A DNA stretch of 64,000 nt from Ramlibacter lithotrophicus (GTDB lineage: Bacteria; Pseudomonadota; Gammaproteobacteria; Burkholderiales; Burkholderiaceae_C). The number at the start of each line of letters is the position of its first letter. Position 1 is the first letter of the stretch. The translations under genes and the position numbers were made by a program. The notes under the pieces are model-generated. The model saw only the letters and a list, made by a program, of their open reading frames with translations. It made no database searches and was not told the origin of the DNA. Shown here piece by piece: positions 16,583 through 25,376 of the stretch. Where the stretch lies: positions 1 to 64,000 of the forward strand of contig NZ_VTOX01000004.1 of the NCBI RefSeq assembly GCF_012184415.1. The letters are read 5' to 3'.

Positions 16583-17272
16583 TCAGTTCTGGACGAACTG
16601 CATCTGCGTCCCGGCCAGTTCCAGCAGGTCCCCGTGGCGCAACGGCACCGGGTCGGCGCCGATCACCGTCCCGTTCACGCTGGCCCGGTTCGCGCCCTCC
16701 ACGTGCGCCACCACGAAGCCCTGCGGCCGCTTGGTGATGGAAGCGACGGCGACGCCGGGCTTGCCGATGGTCGTCACCACCTTGACCAACGCCACCTCGC
16801 GGCCGGCGGCCGCGCCCGAGAGCACCTTGATGCTGCCGTGCACATGGCTCATGTCGTACCCGGTCGCGCCGGCCGGCGCGGCCGGCGCCGTGGGCGGCGG
16901 CGCAGCGGGCCTGGCCTGGGCGGGAGCCGGCGGCGGCGTCGAGCCCGGCTTGATGATCATCGTCTTCTCGAAGCTGGCCGCCGGCGCTTCGTTGACGTAC
17001 TTGATCTTGTACTTGCCGATCTCGACGGTGTCGGCATTTTGCAACAGCTGCTTCTTCACCGCCTTGCCGTTGACGTACGTGCCGTTGGTGCTGTTGAGAT
17101 CCTCCAGGTAGACCTCGTTGCCGTTCATCAGCAGGACCGCATGCTCGCCGCTCACGGCGAGGTTGTCGATCACGATGTCGTTGTAAGGCCGCCGACCCAG
17201 CGTCGTGCGATCCTTGCTCAGCTGCACTTCCTTGATGACGACACCGTCGATCGAGACGATCATTTTCGGCAT
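16583..17272 (-). CDS. FHA-domain protein (one canonical, one degenerate FHA)
   Basis: A 229-residue cytoplasmic phosphothreonine reader. FHA 1 (about 20-90) has the core motif TLGRRPYNDIVIDNLAVSGEH and NSTNGTYVNG. A Pro/Ala linker with FEKTMIIKPG, which holds a threonine suitable for phosphorylation, leads to a second FHA-like region (about 145-229) lacking some core residues but keeping VNGTVIGADPVPLRHGD. In such operons FHA proteins are typical targets and adaptors of the neighbouring kinase. The start has AGGAG upstream. It lies 48 bases after the PP2C gene and 40 bases before the cyclase gene. Confidence 0.85.
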   Translation of the reverse strand: MPKMIVSIDGVVIKEVQLSKDRTTLGRRPYNDIVIDNLAVSGEHAVLLMNGNEVYLEDLNSTNGTYVNGKAVKKQLLQNADTVEIGKYKIKYVNEAPAASFEKTMIIKPGSTPPPAPAQARPAAPPPTAPAAPAGATGYDMSHVHGSIKVLSGAAAGREVALVKVVTTIGKPGVAVASITKRPQGFVVAHVEGANRASVNGTVIGADPVPLRHGDLLELAGTQMQFVQN

Positions 17273-17320
17273 GGTCCGCTCCTGTCTGTTTGGCTCATGG
17301 GATGTCCCAGTACGGTCGGG

Positions 17321-18121
17321 CTATTTTCCCAGCAAACGCGACATCAGCCCGCGCTTTTTGGAACCCTCGCCCGCCAGCGCCAGCAGAACGGAGATGTTGT
17401 CGCGGCCGCCGTTGGCGTTGGCCGCTGCCACCAGCTGCGTCACCTTGTCCTCCAAGCTGCCCTCCTGTCGCAGGATGTTCGCGATCCCCTCGTCGTTCAC
17501 CATATCAGACAAGCCGTCGGAGCACATCAGAAAGAGGTCCCCCGGCTCCACCTTCTGCTCGGTGACTTCAAGCATCACGGTGTCCTCGACGCCCAGGGCG
17601 CGGGTGACGAGGTTCTTGTTCGCTGAGGTTGCGGCCTGGGCCGCCGTGATCAGTCCGGCGTCGATCTGCTCCTGCAGCAGCGAATGATCCTTCGTCACCT
17701 GCGTCAGCTCCGCATCGCGCAGCCGGTAGCAGCGGGAGTCCCCGATGTGGCCCAGCATCAGCCGCGCGTCCTGGAACACTCCCAGCACGAGGGTCGTTCC
17801 CATGCCGCTGTAATGCGGGTTGGAGTTCGCCGCGTTGAAGATCGAGCGGTTGGCGTTGTCGACGCAGATTTCCATGGCGCGCCGCACTTCGCGCGCGTTC
17901 GCATGGCGGCCGGCCTGGGACAGCCAGCGCCCCAGTTCCGACTTGATGAACGTGGTCGCCATGCCGCTGGCAATCTCGCCGGCGTTGTAGCCGCCCATCC
18001 CGTCGGCCAGGATGGCCAGCCGGGTGGCCTCGTCGACGGCGACGGAATCCTCGTTGTTCTCCCGCGCGAGGCCCGGGTCCGTCCGAAAGCGAAACTCGTA
18101 GTTCATATCTTCCCGGGTCAT
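17321..18121 (-). CDS. PP2C-type Ser/Thr protein phosphatase
   Basis: A 266-residue PPM-family phosphatase. All metal motifs are present: RENNEDS near the N-terminus, ILADGMGGYNAGE, LGHIGDSRCYRLRD, LFLMCSDGLSDMV and GGRDNISVLLA. It removes phosphate from Ser/Thr and is the natural counterpart of the adjacent kinase. The ATG at 18121 overlaps the kinase stop by 4 bases (ATGA); a second ATG at 18106 is possible. No membrane segment is seen, so it is cytoplasmic. Confidence 0.9.
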   Translation of the reverse strand: MTREDMNYEFRFRTDPGLARENNEDSVAVDEATRLAILADGMGGYNAGEIASGMATTFIKSELGRWLSQAGRHANAREVRRAMEICVDNANRSIFNAANSNPHYSGMGTTLVLGVFQDARLMLGHIGDSRCYRLRDAELTQVTKDHSLLQEQIDAGLITAAQAATSANKNLVTRALGVEDTVMLEVTEQKVEPGDLFLMCSDGLSDMVNDEGIANILRQEGSLEDKVTQLVAAANANGGRDNISVLLALAGEGSKKRGLMSRLLGK

Positions 18122-20847
18122 GGCTCCAGGTCGCTTGGCCGGTCCCCACCGGGCCGGGCGCCGGAGGCGGACGGCGGGCCGGCCCCCTCGGCGCTGGCGA
18201 AGCGCGCGTTCGCGCCATTGCTGGCGCTCGGGGCCGCATCATATCCGGGCGCCTGGGGCGGCGCGGCGGCAGCCTGGACCACCGTTCGGCCGAAGTCGGG
18301 CGCCGCGGCCTGCGTGCGGGAAGCGGCCGCCGGCAGCTCGTCGAGCGCCACGCGCAGATCGGCCGCGAACTGCTCCCCGCTCTGGTAGCGTGCTTCCGGC
18401 GCCTTGGCCAGCGCCAGGGCGACCACGCGCGCCAGCCGTTCGGAGAGTTCGGGCCGCAGCACGCGCACGTCGGGCGCTTCCTCGTTGGCGATCCGGTACA
18501 TCAGCTCCGCCATCGACTCGCCGCGGAACGGCAGCACGCCGGTGAGCATCTGGAACAGCATCACGCCCAGCGAATACAGGTCGGAACGGCCGTCCACCTT
18601 CTTGCCGGCGATCTGCTCGGGCGACATGAAGCTCGGCGTGCCCAGCACCAGCCCGGTCTTGGTCTTGCTGGAATCCGTGATGCGCGCGATGCCGAAGTCG
18701 GTCACCTTCACGACGTCGCCGTCCGGCTCGTACATGATGTTGGCCGGCTTGATGTCCCGGTGCACGACGTTCTGCCGGTGCGCGTAGCCGAGCGCATCGG
18801 CGACGCGGGCCGCGATGCCGAGCACGCGCGGCAGGGGCAGCAATTGCCCCGGCTTGCAGAAGTCCGCCAGGTCGCTGCCCTTGAGGAATTCCATCGCGAT
18901 GTACGCCAGGTCGTGCTCCTCGCCGGCGTCGAAGATGGTGACGATGTTCTGGTGCTGCAGCCGGCCTGCGGTTTCGGCTTCGCGGAAGAAGCGCCCGCGG
19001 GCGTCGACCAGCTCGTCGCCCGCGAACTCCTGGCCGAGGGCCATCGTCTTGATCGCGACCACGCGGCCGATCTTCGGGTCCTTGCCGAGGTACACCACGC
19101 CCATCGCGCCCTTGCCCAGTTCCTTTTCGAGCTGGTAGCGGCCCAGCATCGGCTTTTCGACCGCGCCGCCTTCGAGCAGGATGGTGCCGCCGGGATGCGA
19201 GCCGCCGCCGCCGAGGATCACGGTCTCGGACAGGTTCCTGGCGCGATTGAGCTTGGACTTCACGTCCTTGAACCCGGCGTCCCACGCGGCCATGTGCTCG
19301 TACACCGTCTGCGCCTTGTTGAACTGGCGCTTGCGCTCGAAGTCCAGCGCCAGGTGGTACAGGTTCTCCATCAGCGCGTCGCCCATCGGCACGCGCCGGA
19401 ACCGGTCGAACGCCATGTCCAGCTGGCCCTGTCCCTGCAGCGCGAGCCCCATCATCCGATTGGTCTCGGCCGACTCGTCGTCGGACTTCAGCTTGCCGGC
19501 CTCGGTCACGACGTAGCGCTTGGTCGTGAGCGCGAGGTGCCCGATCAGCAGCAGCGTCGCCGGGAACATCAGCTGCAGCCACAGGGCCGCCCCGGCGAGC
19601 AGCCCGAACTCGCTGCCCGCCAGCAGGAGCAGCAGGATGGCGGTGGCGGCGGCGCCCTTGCCGGCCGAGAGGCGGGGCAGCAGTGCGACGAGGTAGGCTG
19701 CCACGAGCAGGAAGACACCGAACTCGGCCAGGCCCGCCCATGACGGCCGCACCAGGAAGTGCTCGCCCAGGATGCTCGACGTGATGTGCGCGATCAGCTC
19801 CACCGGCGACAGCCCGGCGTAGCCTGGCACCGGGAACTGCGTGCCCACGCCTGCGGCCGTCGCGCCGACCAGCACGATCTTGCCGGCGTATTTCGACGGC
19901 GGGATCTTTCCGTTCAGCACGTCGTAGAAGGAATCGACCGCGAAGGCCGGGCCGCCCTGGCGGCCCTTGTAGAACTGCGGCAGCAGGCGCGCCTCCTCCG
20001 AGGTGCGGATCCTCAGCCGGCCCAGTTGCACGGCTTCGCCCGGCTGCAGCCGCAGGTCGCCCGGACCGAGGTTGAGGCTGCGCGCCGCCGCCAGCAGGGC
20101 CATCGACGGCACCGCCTTCCCGTAATAGTTGATGAGCAGCGCCTCGTCGCGCACGGCCCCGTCGGCGTCGTGCAGCTGGTTCAGGTGGCCCACGCCCGCG
20201 GCCGCCTGGCCGAGGGCCGGCAGCGGGTACTGGCCGCGCACCGCCGGGATCGAATAGCCGTGGGTCTCGTCGACGGCGTGGCGTGCCACGTAGGCGGGCA
20301 GAGGCTGATCCGGCTTGCCGCGCGGCTCGCCGACCACGTAGACGGCCGGGAGCAGCACGTTGCCGGCACGGGCGATGCTCGCCGCCAGCAGGGCATCGGT
20401 GTCGAGGGTGCGCTCAGCCTCTTCGATCACCTGTTGCGCCGCGGCACCGGCCTCCTGGTCGGGCAGTGCGGCGAGGGCATCCCTGATCCTGCGAATGAAC
20501 GCCAGGCCGCGGTCCGTCTGCGGCTCGAAGAAGAACGTGGTGTAGACGATCGTCTTGGCCTGCGCGGCGGCCAGCTTGTCGATCAGCTGCGCGTGCACGT
20601 CGCGCGGCCAGGGCCAGCGCCCGATGTTCGCCACGCTCTGGTCGTCGATCGCGACGACGGCGATGCGGTCGGACGGCCGGGGCGCGCCGCTGGTGCTGCC
20701 GAAGTCGTAGAAGCGGCGCTCAAGGGAGCCGATCGCGTCGGTGCCCTGGTGCAGGCTCCATACCGCCAGCACGATCACCAGGGCGACGAACCAGTCCGCA
20801 CGCCAGAAGGCAGCCCGCCTCGTCGATGATGAAGTGCCCACTGACAC
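18118..20847 (-). CDS. CHASE2-domain Hanks-type Ser/Thr protein kinase
   Basis: About 909 residues. A membrane segment (ADWFVALVIVLAVWSLHQG) is followed by a periplasmic CHASE2 domain (about 45-380), three membrane helices (about 385-455), a short helical/TPR-like linker, and a kinase domain at about 570-835. Catalytic features: glycine loop GKGAMGVVYLGKD, Lys600, HRDIKPAN with Asp698, and DFG Asp717. A disordered Pro/Ala/Ser tail ends the protein. The GTG at 20847 (or GTG 20841) lies just behind GAGGGG; the longer frame upstream lacks coding character. It is first in a six-gene operon. Kinase and cyclase share the same sensory domain type, suggesting that both read a similar periplasmic cue. 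Confidence 0.87.
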   Translation of the reverse strand: MSVGTSSSTRRAAFWRADWFVALVIVLAVWSLHQGTDAIGSLERRFYDFGSTSGAPRPSDRIAVVAIDDQSVANIGRWPWPRDVHAQLIDKLAAAQAKTIVYTTFFFEPQTDRGLAFIRRIRDALAALPDQEAGAAAQQVIEEAERTLDTDALLAASIARAGNVLLPAVYVVGEPRGKPDQPLPAYVARHAVDETHGYSIPAVRGQYPLPALGQAAAGVGHLNQLHDADGAVRDEALLINYYGKAVPSMALLAAARSLNLGPGDLRLQPGEAVQLGRLRIRTSEEARLLPQFYKGRQGGPAFAVDSFYDVLNGKIPPSKYAGKIVLVGATAAGVGTQFPVPGYAGLSPVELIAHITSSILGEHFLVRPSWAGLAEFGVFLLVAAYLVALLPRLSAGKGAAATAILLLLLAGSEFGLLAGAALWLQLMFPATLLLIGHLALTTKRYVVTEAGKLKSDDESAETNRMMGLALQGQGQLDMAFDRFRRVPMGDALMENLYHLALDFERKRQFNKAQTVYEHMAAWDAGFKDVKSKLNRARNLSETVILGGGGSHPGGTILLEGGAVEKPMLGRYQLEKELGKGAMGVVYLGKDPKIGRVVAIKTMALGQEFAGDELVDARGRFFREAETAGRLQHQNIVTIFDAGEEHDLAYIAMEFLKGSDLADFCKPGQLLPLPRVLGIAARVADALGYAHRQNVVHRDIKPANIMYEPDGDVVKVTDFGIARITDSSKTKTGLVLGTPSFMSPEQIAGKKVDGRSDLYSLGVMLFQMLTGVLPFRGESMAELMYRIANEEAPDVRVLRPELSERLARVVALALAKAPEARYQSGEQFAADLRVALDELPAAASRTQAAAPDFGRTVVQAAAAPPQAPGYDAAPSASNGANARFASAEGAGPPSASGARPGGDRPSDLEP

Positions 20848-20895
20848 GCCCCTCGTGCAGCCTGACCGGTGCCAGGCACTCCGCGGCACTGGCAG

Positions 20896-20919
20896 GTGCC
20901 CGCTGCTGCGAGCGGGCAC
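20896..20919. other. Hairpin in the leader of the kinase operon
   Basis: A perfect 9-bp inverted repeat (GTGCCCGCT and complement, 6-base loop) lies between the terC-family stop and the kinase start. No T-run follows on the minus strand, so it is not a standard terminator. It could be a transcript hairpin or a protein site; nothing else is recognisable in 20848-21002. Confidence 0.35.
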
Positions 20920-21002
20920 ACAACCGTCAGGACGTTAGCAGAGGCTCACCGGAGGGACAAGTAACTTCTTCACGCGGTGCATACATTTGGTTGCAGCCAT
21001 CG

Positions 21003-21710
21003 TCAGGCAGGCTCGGACTGGCCGTTGCGCCGCGCCGCCAGCAGCTTGCTGATCGCCAGCACGAGGAGCGCGCCCGCCGCGGCGGCGACGTATTCCCAGG
21101 TCTTGCTTTCGGGCAGGTACGGCCGCACGCCCGGGTCGGTGAACGCCATCTGGCCCGCGATCCACCCGAGCAGCATCGCGCCCAGGGTGATGATGATCGG
21201 GAACCGGTCCATCAGTTTCAGCACCAGCTGGCTGCCGGCCACGATGATCGGAATGCTCACCAGAAGGCCGAAGATCACGAGCGGGATCTGGTGCGAGCCG
21301 GCGCCGGTCGCGGCGCCGGCGATCGCCAGGACGTTGTCGACGCTCATCACGAGGTCGGCCACGATCACGGTCTTGACGGCGCCCCAGAGCTTGTCGCTGG
21401 ACCCGATGTTGCTGTGATCGTCATCGTCGTGCTGGGGCGACAGCAACTGCACGCCGATCCACACCAGCAGCGCGCCGCCGACGAGCTTCAGGTACGGAAT
21501 CGACAGCAACGCCAGCGCGAAGGCGATCAGGATCACCCGCAGGACGATGGCGCCGGCCGTTCCGTAGATGATGCCCAGCTTGCGCTGCTTGGGCGGCAGC
21601 CCCCGGCACGCAAGCGCGATGACGACCGCGTTGTCGCCCCCAAGCAGGATGTCGATCAGGATGATCTGCCCGACGGCGATCCAGAAGGGGGCGGTCAGCA
21701 ATGCGTCCAT
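21003..21710 (-). CDS. TerC/YjbE-family integral membrane protein
   Basis: A 235-residue inner-membrane protein with about seven membrane helices. The first has the family signature ILIDILLGGDNAVVIALACRG, repeated in ADLVMSVDNVLAIAGAATG; the intramembrane Asp-Asn pairs probably bind a metal. TerC-family proteins are linked to manganese export and metal loading of secreted proteins. A His/Asp-rich loop (PQHDDDDHSNIG) sits between helices 3 and 4. I saw no yybP-ykoY-type manganese riboswitch upstream. It lies between sucD and the kinase operon on the same strand. Confidence 0.85.
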   Translation of the reverse strand: MDALLTAPFWIAVGQIILIDILLGGDNAVVIALACRGLPPKQRKLGIIYGTAGAIVLRVILIAFALALLSIPYLKLVGGALLVWIGVQLLSPQHDDDDHSNIGSSDKLWGAVKTVIVADLVMSVDNVLAIAGAATGAGSHQIPLVIFGLLVSIPIIVAGSQLVLKLMDRFPIIITLGAMLLGWIAGQMAFTDPGVRPYLPESKTWEYVAAAAGALLVLAISKLLAARRNGQSEPA

Positions 21711-21753
21711 GCAGGAGTCTCGGTGCGGATGGTCGGTGGAGGAACACCCATTG

Positions 21754-21778
21754 TCCGCGAACCGCGGGGGCTCGCGGA
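21754..21778 (-). terminator. Possible terminator after sucD
   Basis: TCCGCGA and its complement form a 7-bp stem at 21754-21760/21772-21778 within a G/C-rich loop, downstream of sucD on the minus strand. There is no clear T-run, so it may be a weak or factor-assisted terminator between sucCD and terC. Confidence 0.35.
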
Positions 21779-21803
21779 TTGTGGATAACCGTAATCCCGT
21801 CCG

Positions 21804-22697
21804 TTACAGCAGCGTCTTGAGCAGCTTGCCCATCTCGGAGGGATCGCGCGTCACCTTGAAGCCGCACTCTTCCATGATGGCAAGCTTGGCCTCGGCCGTG
21901 TCGGCGCCACCGGAGATCAGCGCGCCGGCGTGGCCCATGCGCTTTCCCGCGGGGGCGGTGACGCCGGCGATGAAGCCGACGATCGGCTTCTTCATGTTCG
22001 CCTTGCACCAGCGCGCGGCGTCGGCTTCGTCGGGGCCGCCGATCTCGCCGATCATGATCACCGCGTCGGTGTCGGGATCGTCGTTGAACGCCTGCATCAC
22101 GTCGATGTGCTTGAGGCCGTTGATCGGGTCGCCGCCGATGCCCACGGCGCTCGACTGGCCCAGGCCGATCTCGGTGAGCTGCGCCACCGCTTCATACGTC
22201 AGCGTGCCGGAACGGCTCACGACGCCGATGCGGCCCTTCCTGTGGATGTGGCCCGGCATGATGCCGATCTTGATCTCGTCGGGCGTGATGAGCCCCGGGC
22301 AGTTCGGCCCGAGCAGCAGCGTCTTCTTGCCGCCCCTGGCTTCCTTGGCCTTCATCTTCGCGCGCACTTCCAGCATGTCCCGCACGGGAATGCCTTCGGT
22401 GATGCAGATGGCCAGGTCGAGGTCGGCCTCCACCGCTTCCCAGATCGCCGCGGCGGCGCCCGCCGGCGGCACGTAGATCACCGACACCGTGGCGCCGGTC
22501 TGGCCGGCGGCTTCCTTCACGGAGGCGTAGATCGGGATGTCGAAGATCTTCTCGCCGGCCTTCTTGGGATTCACGCCGGCCACGAAGCAGTTCTTCCCGT
22601 TCGCGTACTCCTGGCATTTCTGCGTGTGGAACTGCCCGGTCTTGCCGGTGATGCCCTGCGTGATGACCTTCGTGTCTTTGTTGATGTAGATGGACAT
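21804..22697 (-). CDS. sucD: Succinyl-CoA synthetase alpha subunit
   Basis: A 297-residue protein that pairs with SucC to convert succinyl-CoA, ADP and phosphate to succinate, CoA and ATP in the citric acid cycle. It opens with the CoA-binding GITGKTGQFHTQKC, has LLLGPNCPGLITPDE and IGEIGGPDEADAARW, and carries the active-site phosphohistidine in GKRMGHAGALISGG. Length is normal. It follows sucC by 34 bases with AGGATC as ribosome site, so the two form an operon. Confidence 0.96.
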   Translation of the reverse strand: MSIYINKDTKVITQGITGKTGQFHTQKCQEYANGKNCFVAGVNPKKAGEKIFDIPIYASVKEAAGQTGATVSVIYVPPAGAAAAIWEAVEADLDLAICITEGIPVRDMLEVRAKMKAKEARGGKKTLLLGPNCPGLITPDEIKIGIMPGHIHRKGRIGVVSRSGTLTYEAVAQLTEIGLGQSSAVGIGGDPINGLKHIDVMQAFNDDPDTDAVIMIGEIGGPDEADAARWCKANMKKPIVGFIAGVTAPAGKRMGHAGALISGGADTAEAKLAIMEECGFKVTRDPSEMGKLLKTLL

Positions 22698-22731
22698 GGG
22701 TGTGATCCTGATCGTTTGGCGCGGCGGGCTG

Positions 22732-23895
22732 TCAGGCCTTGACGGCCGCCACCACCTTCTGGGCCGCCTGGGCCATGGTGTCGGCGCTGATGATCGGCAG
22801 GCCCGACTCGGCCAGCAGCTTCTTGCCGAGTTCCTCGTTCGTGCCCTTCATGCGCACGACCAGCGGCACGTTCAGGTTCACGGCGCGGCAGGCGGCGATG
22901 ACGCCCTCGGCGATCGTGTCGCAGCGCATGATGCCGCCGAAGATGTTGACCAGGATCGCCTTGACCTTGTCGTTCTTCAGCATGATCTTGAACGCCTCGG
23001 TGACCTTCTCCGGCGTGGCGCCGCCGCCGACGTCGAGGAAGTTGGCCGGCTCGGCCCCGAACAGCTTGATGGTGTCCATCGTGGCCATCGCGAGGCCGGC
23101 GCCGTTCACCAGGCAGCCGATGTTGCCGTCGAGGCTGATGTAGGCAAGGTCGAACTTGCTCGCCTCGATTTCCGCGGGGTCCTCTTCGTCGAGGTCGCGC
23201 AGGGCCACGATCTCGGGATGGCGGAACAGCGCGTTCGAATCGAAGTTGAACTTCGCGTCCAGCGCCCTGATGTTGCCGTTGCCTTCGAGGATCAGCGGAT
23301 TGATCTCCACGAGCGTGGCGTCGGTCTCCATGTACACCCGGTACAGCTTCTTGAACACGTCGACGGCCTGCTGCGTCGAGCCCGCCGGAACGCCGATGCC
23401 GTCGGCCAGCTCCTTCGCCTGCGCGTCGGTGATGCCTTCGATCGGGTCGACGAAGACCTTGATGATCTTCTCGGGGGTGGCATGCGCCACTTCCTCGATG
23501 TCCATGCCGCCTTCGCTCGACGCCATCAGCGCGATCTTCTGCGAAGCACGGTCGGTGACGACCGACGCGTAGTATTCCTTCTTGATGTCCGCGCCTTCCT
23601 CGATCAGCAGGCGCCGCACCTTCTGGCCCATGGGCCCGGTCTGGTGCGTGACCAGCTGCATGCCGAGGATCTGGCCGGCCAGCGCCTTGACTTCGTCGAC
23701 CGAGCGCGCCAGCTTGACGCCCCCGCCCTTGCCGCGGCCGCCGGCGTGGATCTGGGCCTTCACGACCCAGACCGGGCCGCCCAGCTTCTGCGCAGCTTCG
23801 ACTGCTTCCTGCACGGTGAAGGCCGGGATGCCGCGCGGCACAGGCACACCGAAGTTGCGCAAGATTTCCTTGCCTTGGTACTCGTGAATCTTCAT
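22732..23895 (-). CDS. sucC: Succinyl-CoA synthetase beta subunit
   Basis: A 387-residue ATP-grasp subunit beginning [20 protein letters not shown]. It has [16 protein letters not shown] for nucleotide binding, [11 protein letters not shown], the [20 protein letters not shown] segment that receives phosphate, and [16 protein letters not shown] at the C-terminus. I chose ATG 23895, not the longer frame to 24006, because homology starts exactly there. It is first of the sucCD operon, divergent from argC. Confidence 0.96.
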   Translation of the reverse strand: MKIHEYQGKEILRNFGVPVPRGIPAFTVQEAVEAAQKLGGPVWVVKAQIHAGGRGKGGGVKLARSVDEVKALAGQILGMQLVTHQTGPMGQKVRRLLIEEGADIKKEYYASVVTDRASQKIALMASSEGGMDIEEVAHATPEKIIKVFVDPIEGITDAQAKELADGIGVPAGSTQQAVDVFKKLYRVYMETDATLVEINPLILEGNGNIRALDAKFNFDSNALFRHPEIVALRDLDEEDPAEIEASKFDLAYISLDGNIGCLVNGAGLAMATMDTIKLFGAEPANFLDVGGGATPEKVTEAFKIMLKNDKVKAILVNIFGGIMRCDTIAEGVIAACRAVNLNVPLVVRMKGTNEELGKKLLAESGLPIISADTMAQAAQKVVAAVKA

Positions 23896-23990
23896 CAGGT
23901 GTCTCTCGAGGAACGGGCTGGGCCCGAAGACGGGCGGCGCCGATGGCAGACGGCGAGACCGCCTGCAGATGTCGGCCATGAACTGTATCA

Positions 23991-24005
23991 TGGTGCATCG
24001 CACCA
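23991..24005. promoter_or_regulatory. Inverted repeat between sucC and argC
   Basis: TGGTGC-ATC-GCACCA is a perfect 6-bp inverted repeat with a 3-base spacer, in the 161-bp region between divergent sucC and argC. It could be an operator for either gene. No regulator can be named and no strong -35/-10 pair was found around it. Confidence 0.35.
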
Positions 24006-24056
24006 ATTGCGCCTCGCCCCCGCGCTGCGTGGGATGCTTTGCACAGGATCAAACAG

Positions 24057-24977
24057 ATGGCGAAAGTATTCATCGACGGCGAAGCCGGCACCACCGGACT
24101 GCAGATCCGCGAGCGGCTCGAGCAGATGCCGCAGGTCGAACTGGTCAGCATCGCGCCCGAGAAGCGCAAGGACGCGGTGGCCAAGCGCGAGCTGATGGCC
24201 GAAGTCGACCTCGTCATCCTGTGCCTGCACGACGACGCGGCCCGCGAGTCGGTGAGCACGATCGACGAGATCCGCCGCGGCGAAGGCCGGGCACCGCGGG
24301 TGATCGATGCCTCGACCGCGCACCGGACGGCCGACGGCTGGGTCTTCGGCTTTCCGGAACTGGCGGCCGGACAGCGCGAAGCAGTCGCGCGGGCGGACCG
24401 GGTCAGCAATCCAGGGTGCTATGCGACCGGGGCCATCGCCCTGCTGCGCCCGCTGGTGGACGCCGGCCTGCTGCCGCGCGACTTCCCCGTGGCGCTGCCG
24501 TCGGTCAGCGGCTATTCGGGCGGCGGCCGCGCCATGATCGAGGCGTACGAGAAAGGCGAGGCGCCGGCGTTCGAACTGTACGCCCTGGGCCTGAAGCACA
24601 AGCACCTGCCGGAGATCATGAAGTACACCGGCATGACGCGCCGGCCGATCTTCATTCCGTCGGTCGGCAACTTCCGGCAAGGCATGCTGGTGCAGCTGCC
24701 GCTGCACCTGGACACCCTGCCCGGCAGGCCCCGGGCGGCCGACCTGCACGACGCGCTGGCGCGGCATTACGCCGGCAGCGAATGGGTGACCGTCGAGGCG
24801 CCGACCGACAGCGGCAAGCTCGACGCGCTGGCGCTGAACGACACCAACAGGATGGAACTGCGGGTGTTCGCGAACATGGATCACCACCACGCGGTGCTGG
24901 TGGCGCGGCTCGACAACCTGGGCAAGGGCGCGAGCGGGGCGGCGGTGCAGAACCTGAAACTGATGCTGGGTCTCTAG
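24057..24977 (+). CDS. argC: N-acetyl-gamma-glutamyl-phosphate reductase (class 2)
   Basis: A 306-residue NADPH-dependent enzyme of arginine synthesis that reduces N-acetylglutamyl phosphate to the semialdehyde. It opens [19 protein letters not shown] with the dinucleotide loop, has the catalytic cysteine in [17 protein letters not shown], and [20 protein letters not shown]. About 310 residues is the size of the shorter class 2 ArgC, the form with the GEAGTTG loop. I chose ATG 24057; the upstream in-frame TTG at 24039 has no support. It stands alone, divergent from sucC and convergent with the small gene at 25006. Confidence 0.93.
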   Translation: MAKVFIDGEAGTTGLQIRERLEQMPQVELVSIAPEKRKDAVAKRELMAEVDLVILCLHDDAARESVSTIDEIRRGEGRAPRVIDASTAHRTADGWVFGFPELAAGQREAVARADRVSNPGCYATGAIALLRPLVDAGLLPRDFPVALPSVSGYSGGGRAMIEAYEKGEAPAFELYALGLKHKHLPEIMKYTGMTRRPIFIPSVGNFRQGMLVQLPLHLDTLPGRPRAADLHDALARHYAGSEWVTVEAPTDSGKLDALALNDTNRMELRVFANMDHHHAVLVARLDNLGKGASGAAVQNLKLMLGL

Positions 24978-25005
24978 GCGACGCGCACGACGCGGCCGGC
25001 CGGGA

Positions 25006-25299
25006 TCAAAGCCGGAACGTCAGCCACTCGGTGAGCTGGCCCGCGTAATCGGGCGGGCAGCCGCCGTCCTTGAGCGCCCAGAGGAACGCGTTGGCCAGCT
25101 TGCCCTTCTTGTAGAAGTTCATCCGCTCCCGGGCCGTGAACTGGCGCACGCGCAGGTCGGCGCGGATGAGGGCTTTCTCCGCCTTCGCGCTGAACTTGGA
25201 TTCCTTCTTCGCGGCCGACGCGGAGAGCTCGTCCAGCACGAATGCGGCAAGTTCCTTTCCGAACCGCTCCGACTCGGCCGCGGAAAACCATCCACCCAT
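25006..25299 (-). CDS. Conserved small protein of unknown function
   Basis: A 97-residue soluble protein beginning MGGWFSAAESERFGKELAAF, with a Lys/Ala-rich helical middle (KKESKFSAKAEKALIRADLR) and a C-terminal FLWALKDGGCPPDYAGQLTEWL. AGGAG lies seven bases before the ATG, and codon use matches neighbouring genes. I do not recognise a characterised family. It overlaps no other likely gene and is convergent with argC 28 bases away. Confidence 0.65.
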   Translation of the reverse strand: MGGWFSAAESERFGKELAAFVLDELSASAAKKESKFSAKAEKALIRADLRVRQFTARERMNFYKKGKLANAFLWALKDGGCPPDYAGQLTEWLTFRL

Positions 25300-25376
25300 C
25301 GACTTGCTCCTGCTACCGGCGACCGGGACACCCGGTCTGCTGGGCCGTATTCTGCCTCGGTCGCGCCGCCGCCCGG

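Noticed and set aside
16583-18121. Type VI secretion or PpkA/PppA/Fha cluster
   Set aside because: Kinase, PP2C and FHA genes resemble the T6SS post-translational module, but no Tss, Hcp or VgrG genes are present and the neighbours are cyclase and pilus genes.
20848-21002. Promoter for the kinase operon with TTGTCC and TAACGT boxes at 17-base spacing
   Set aside because: The -10 box matches the consensus at only three of six positions; not reported as a feature.
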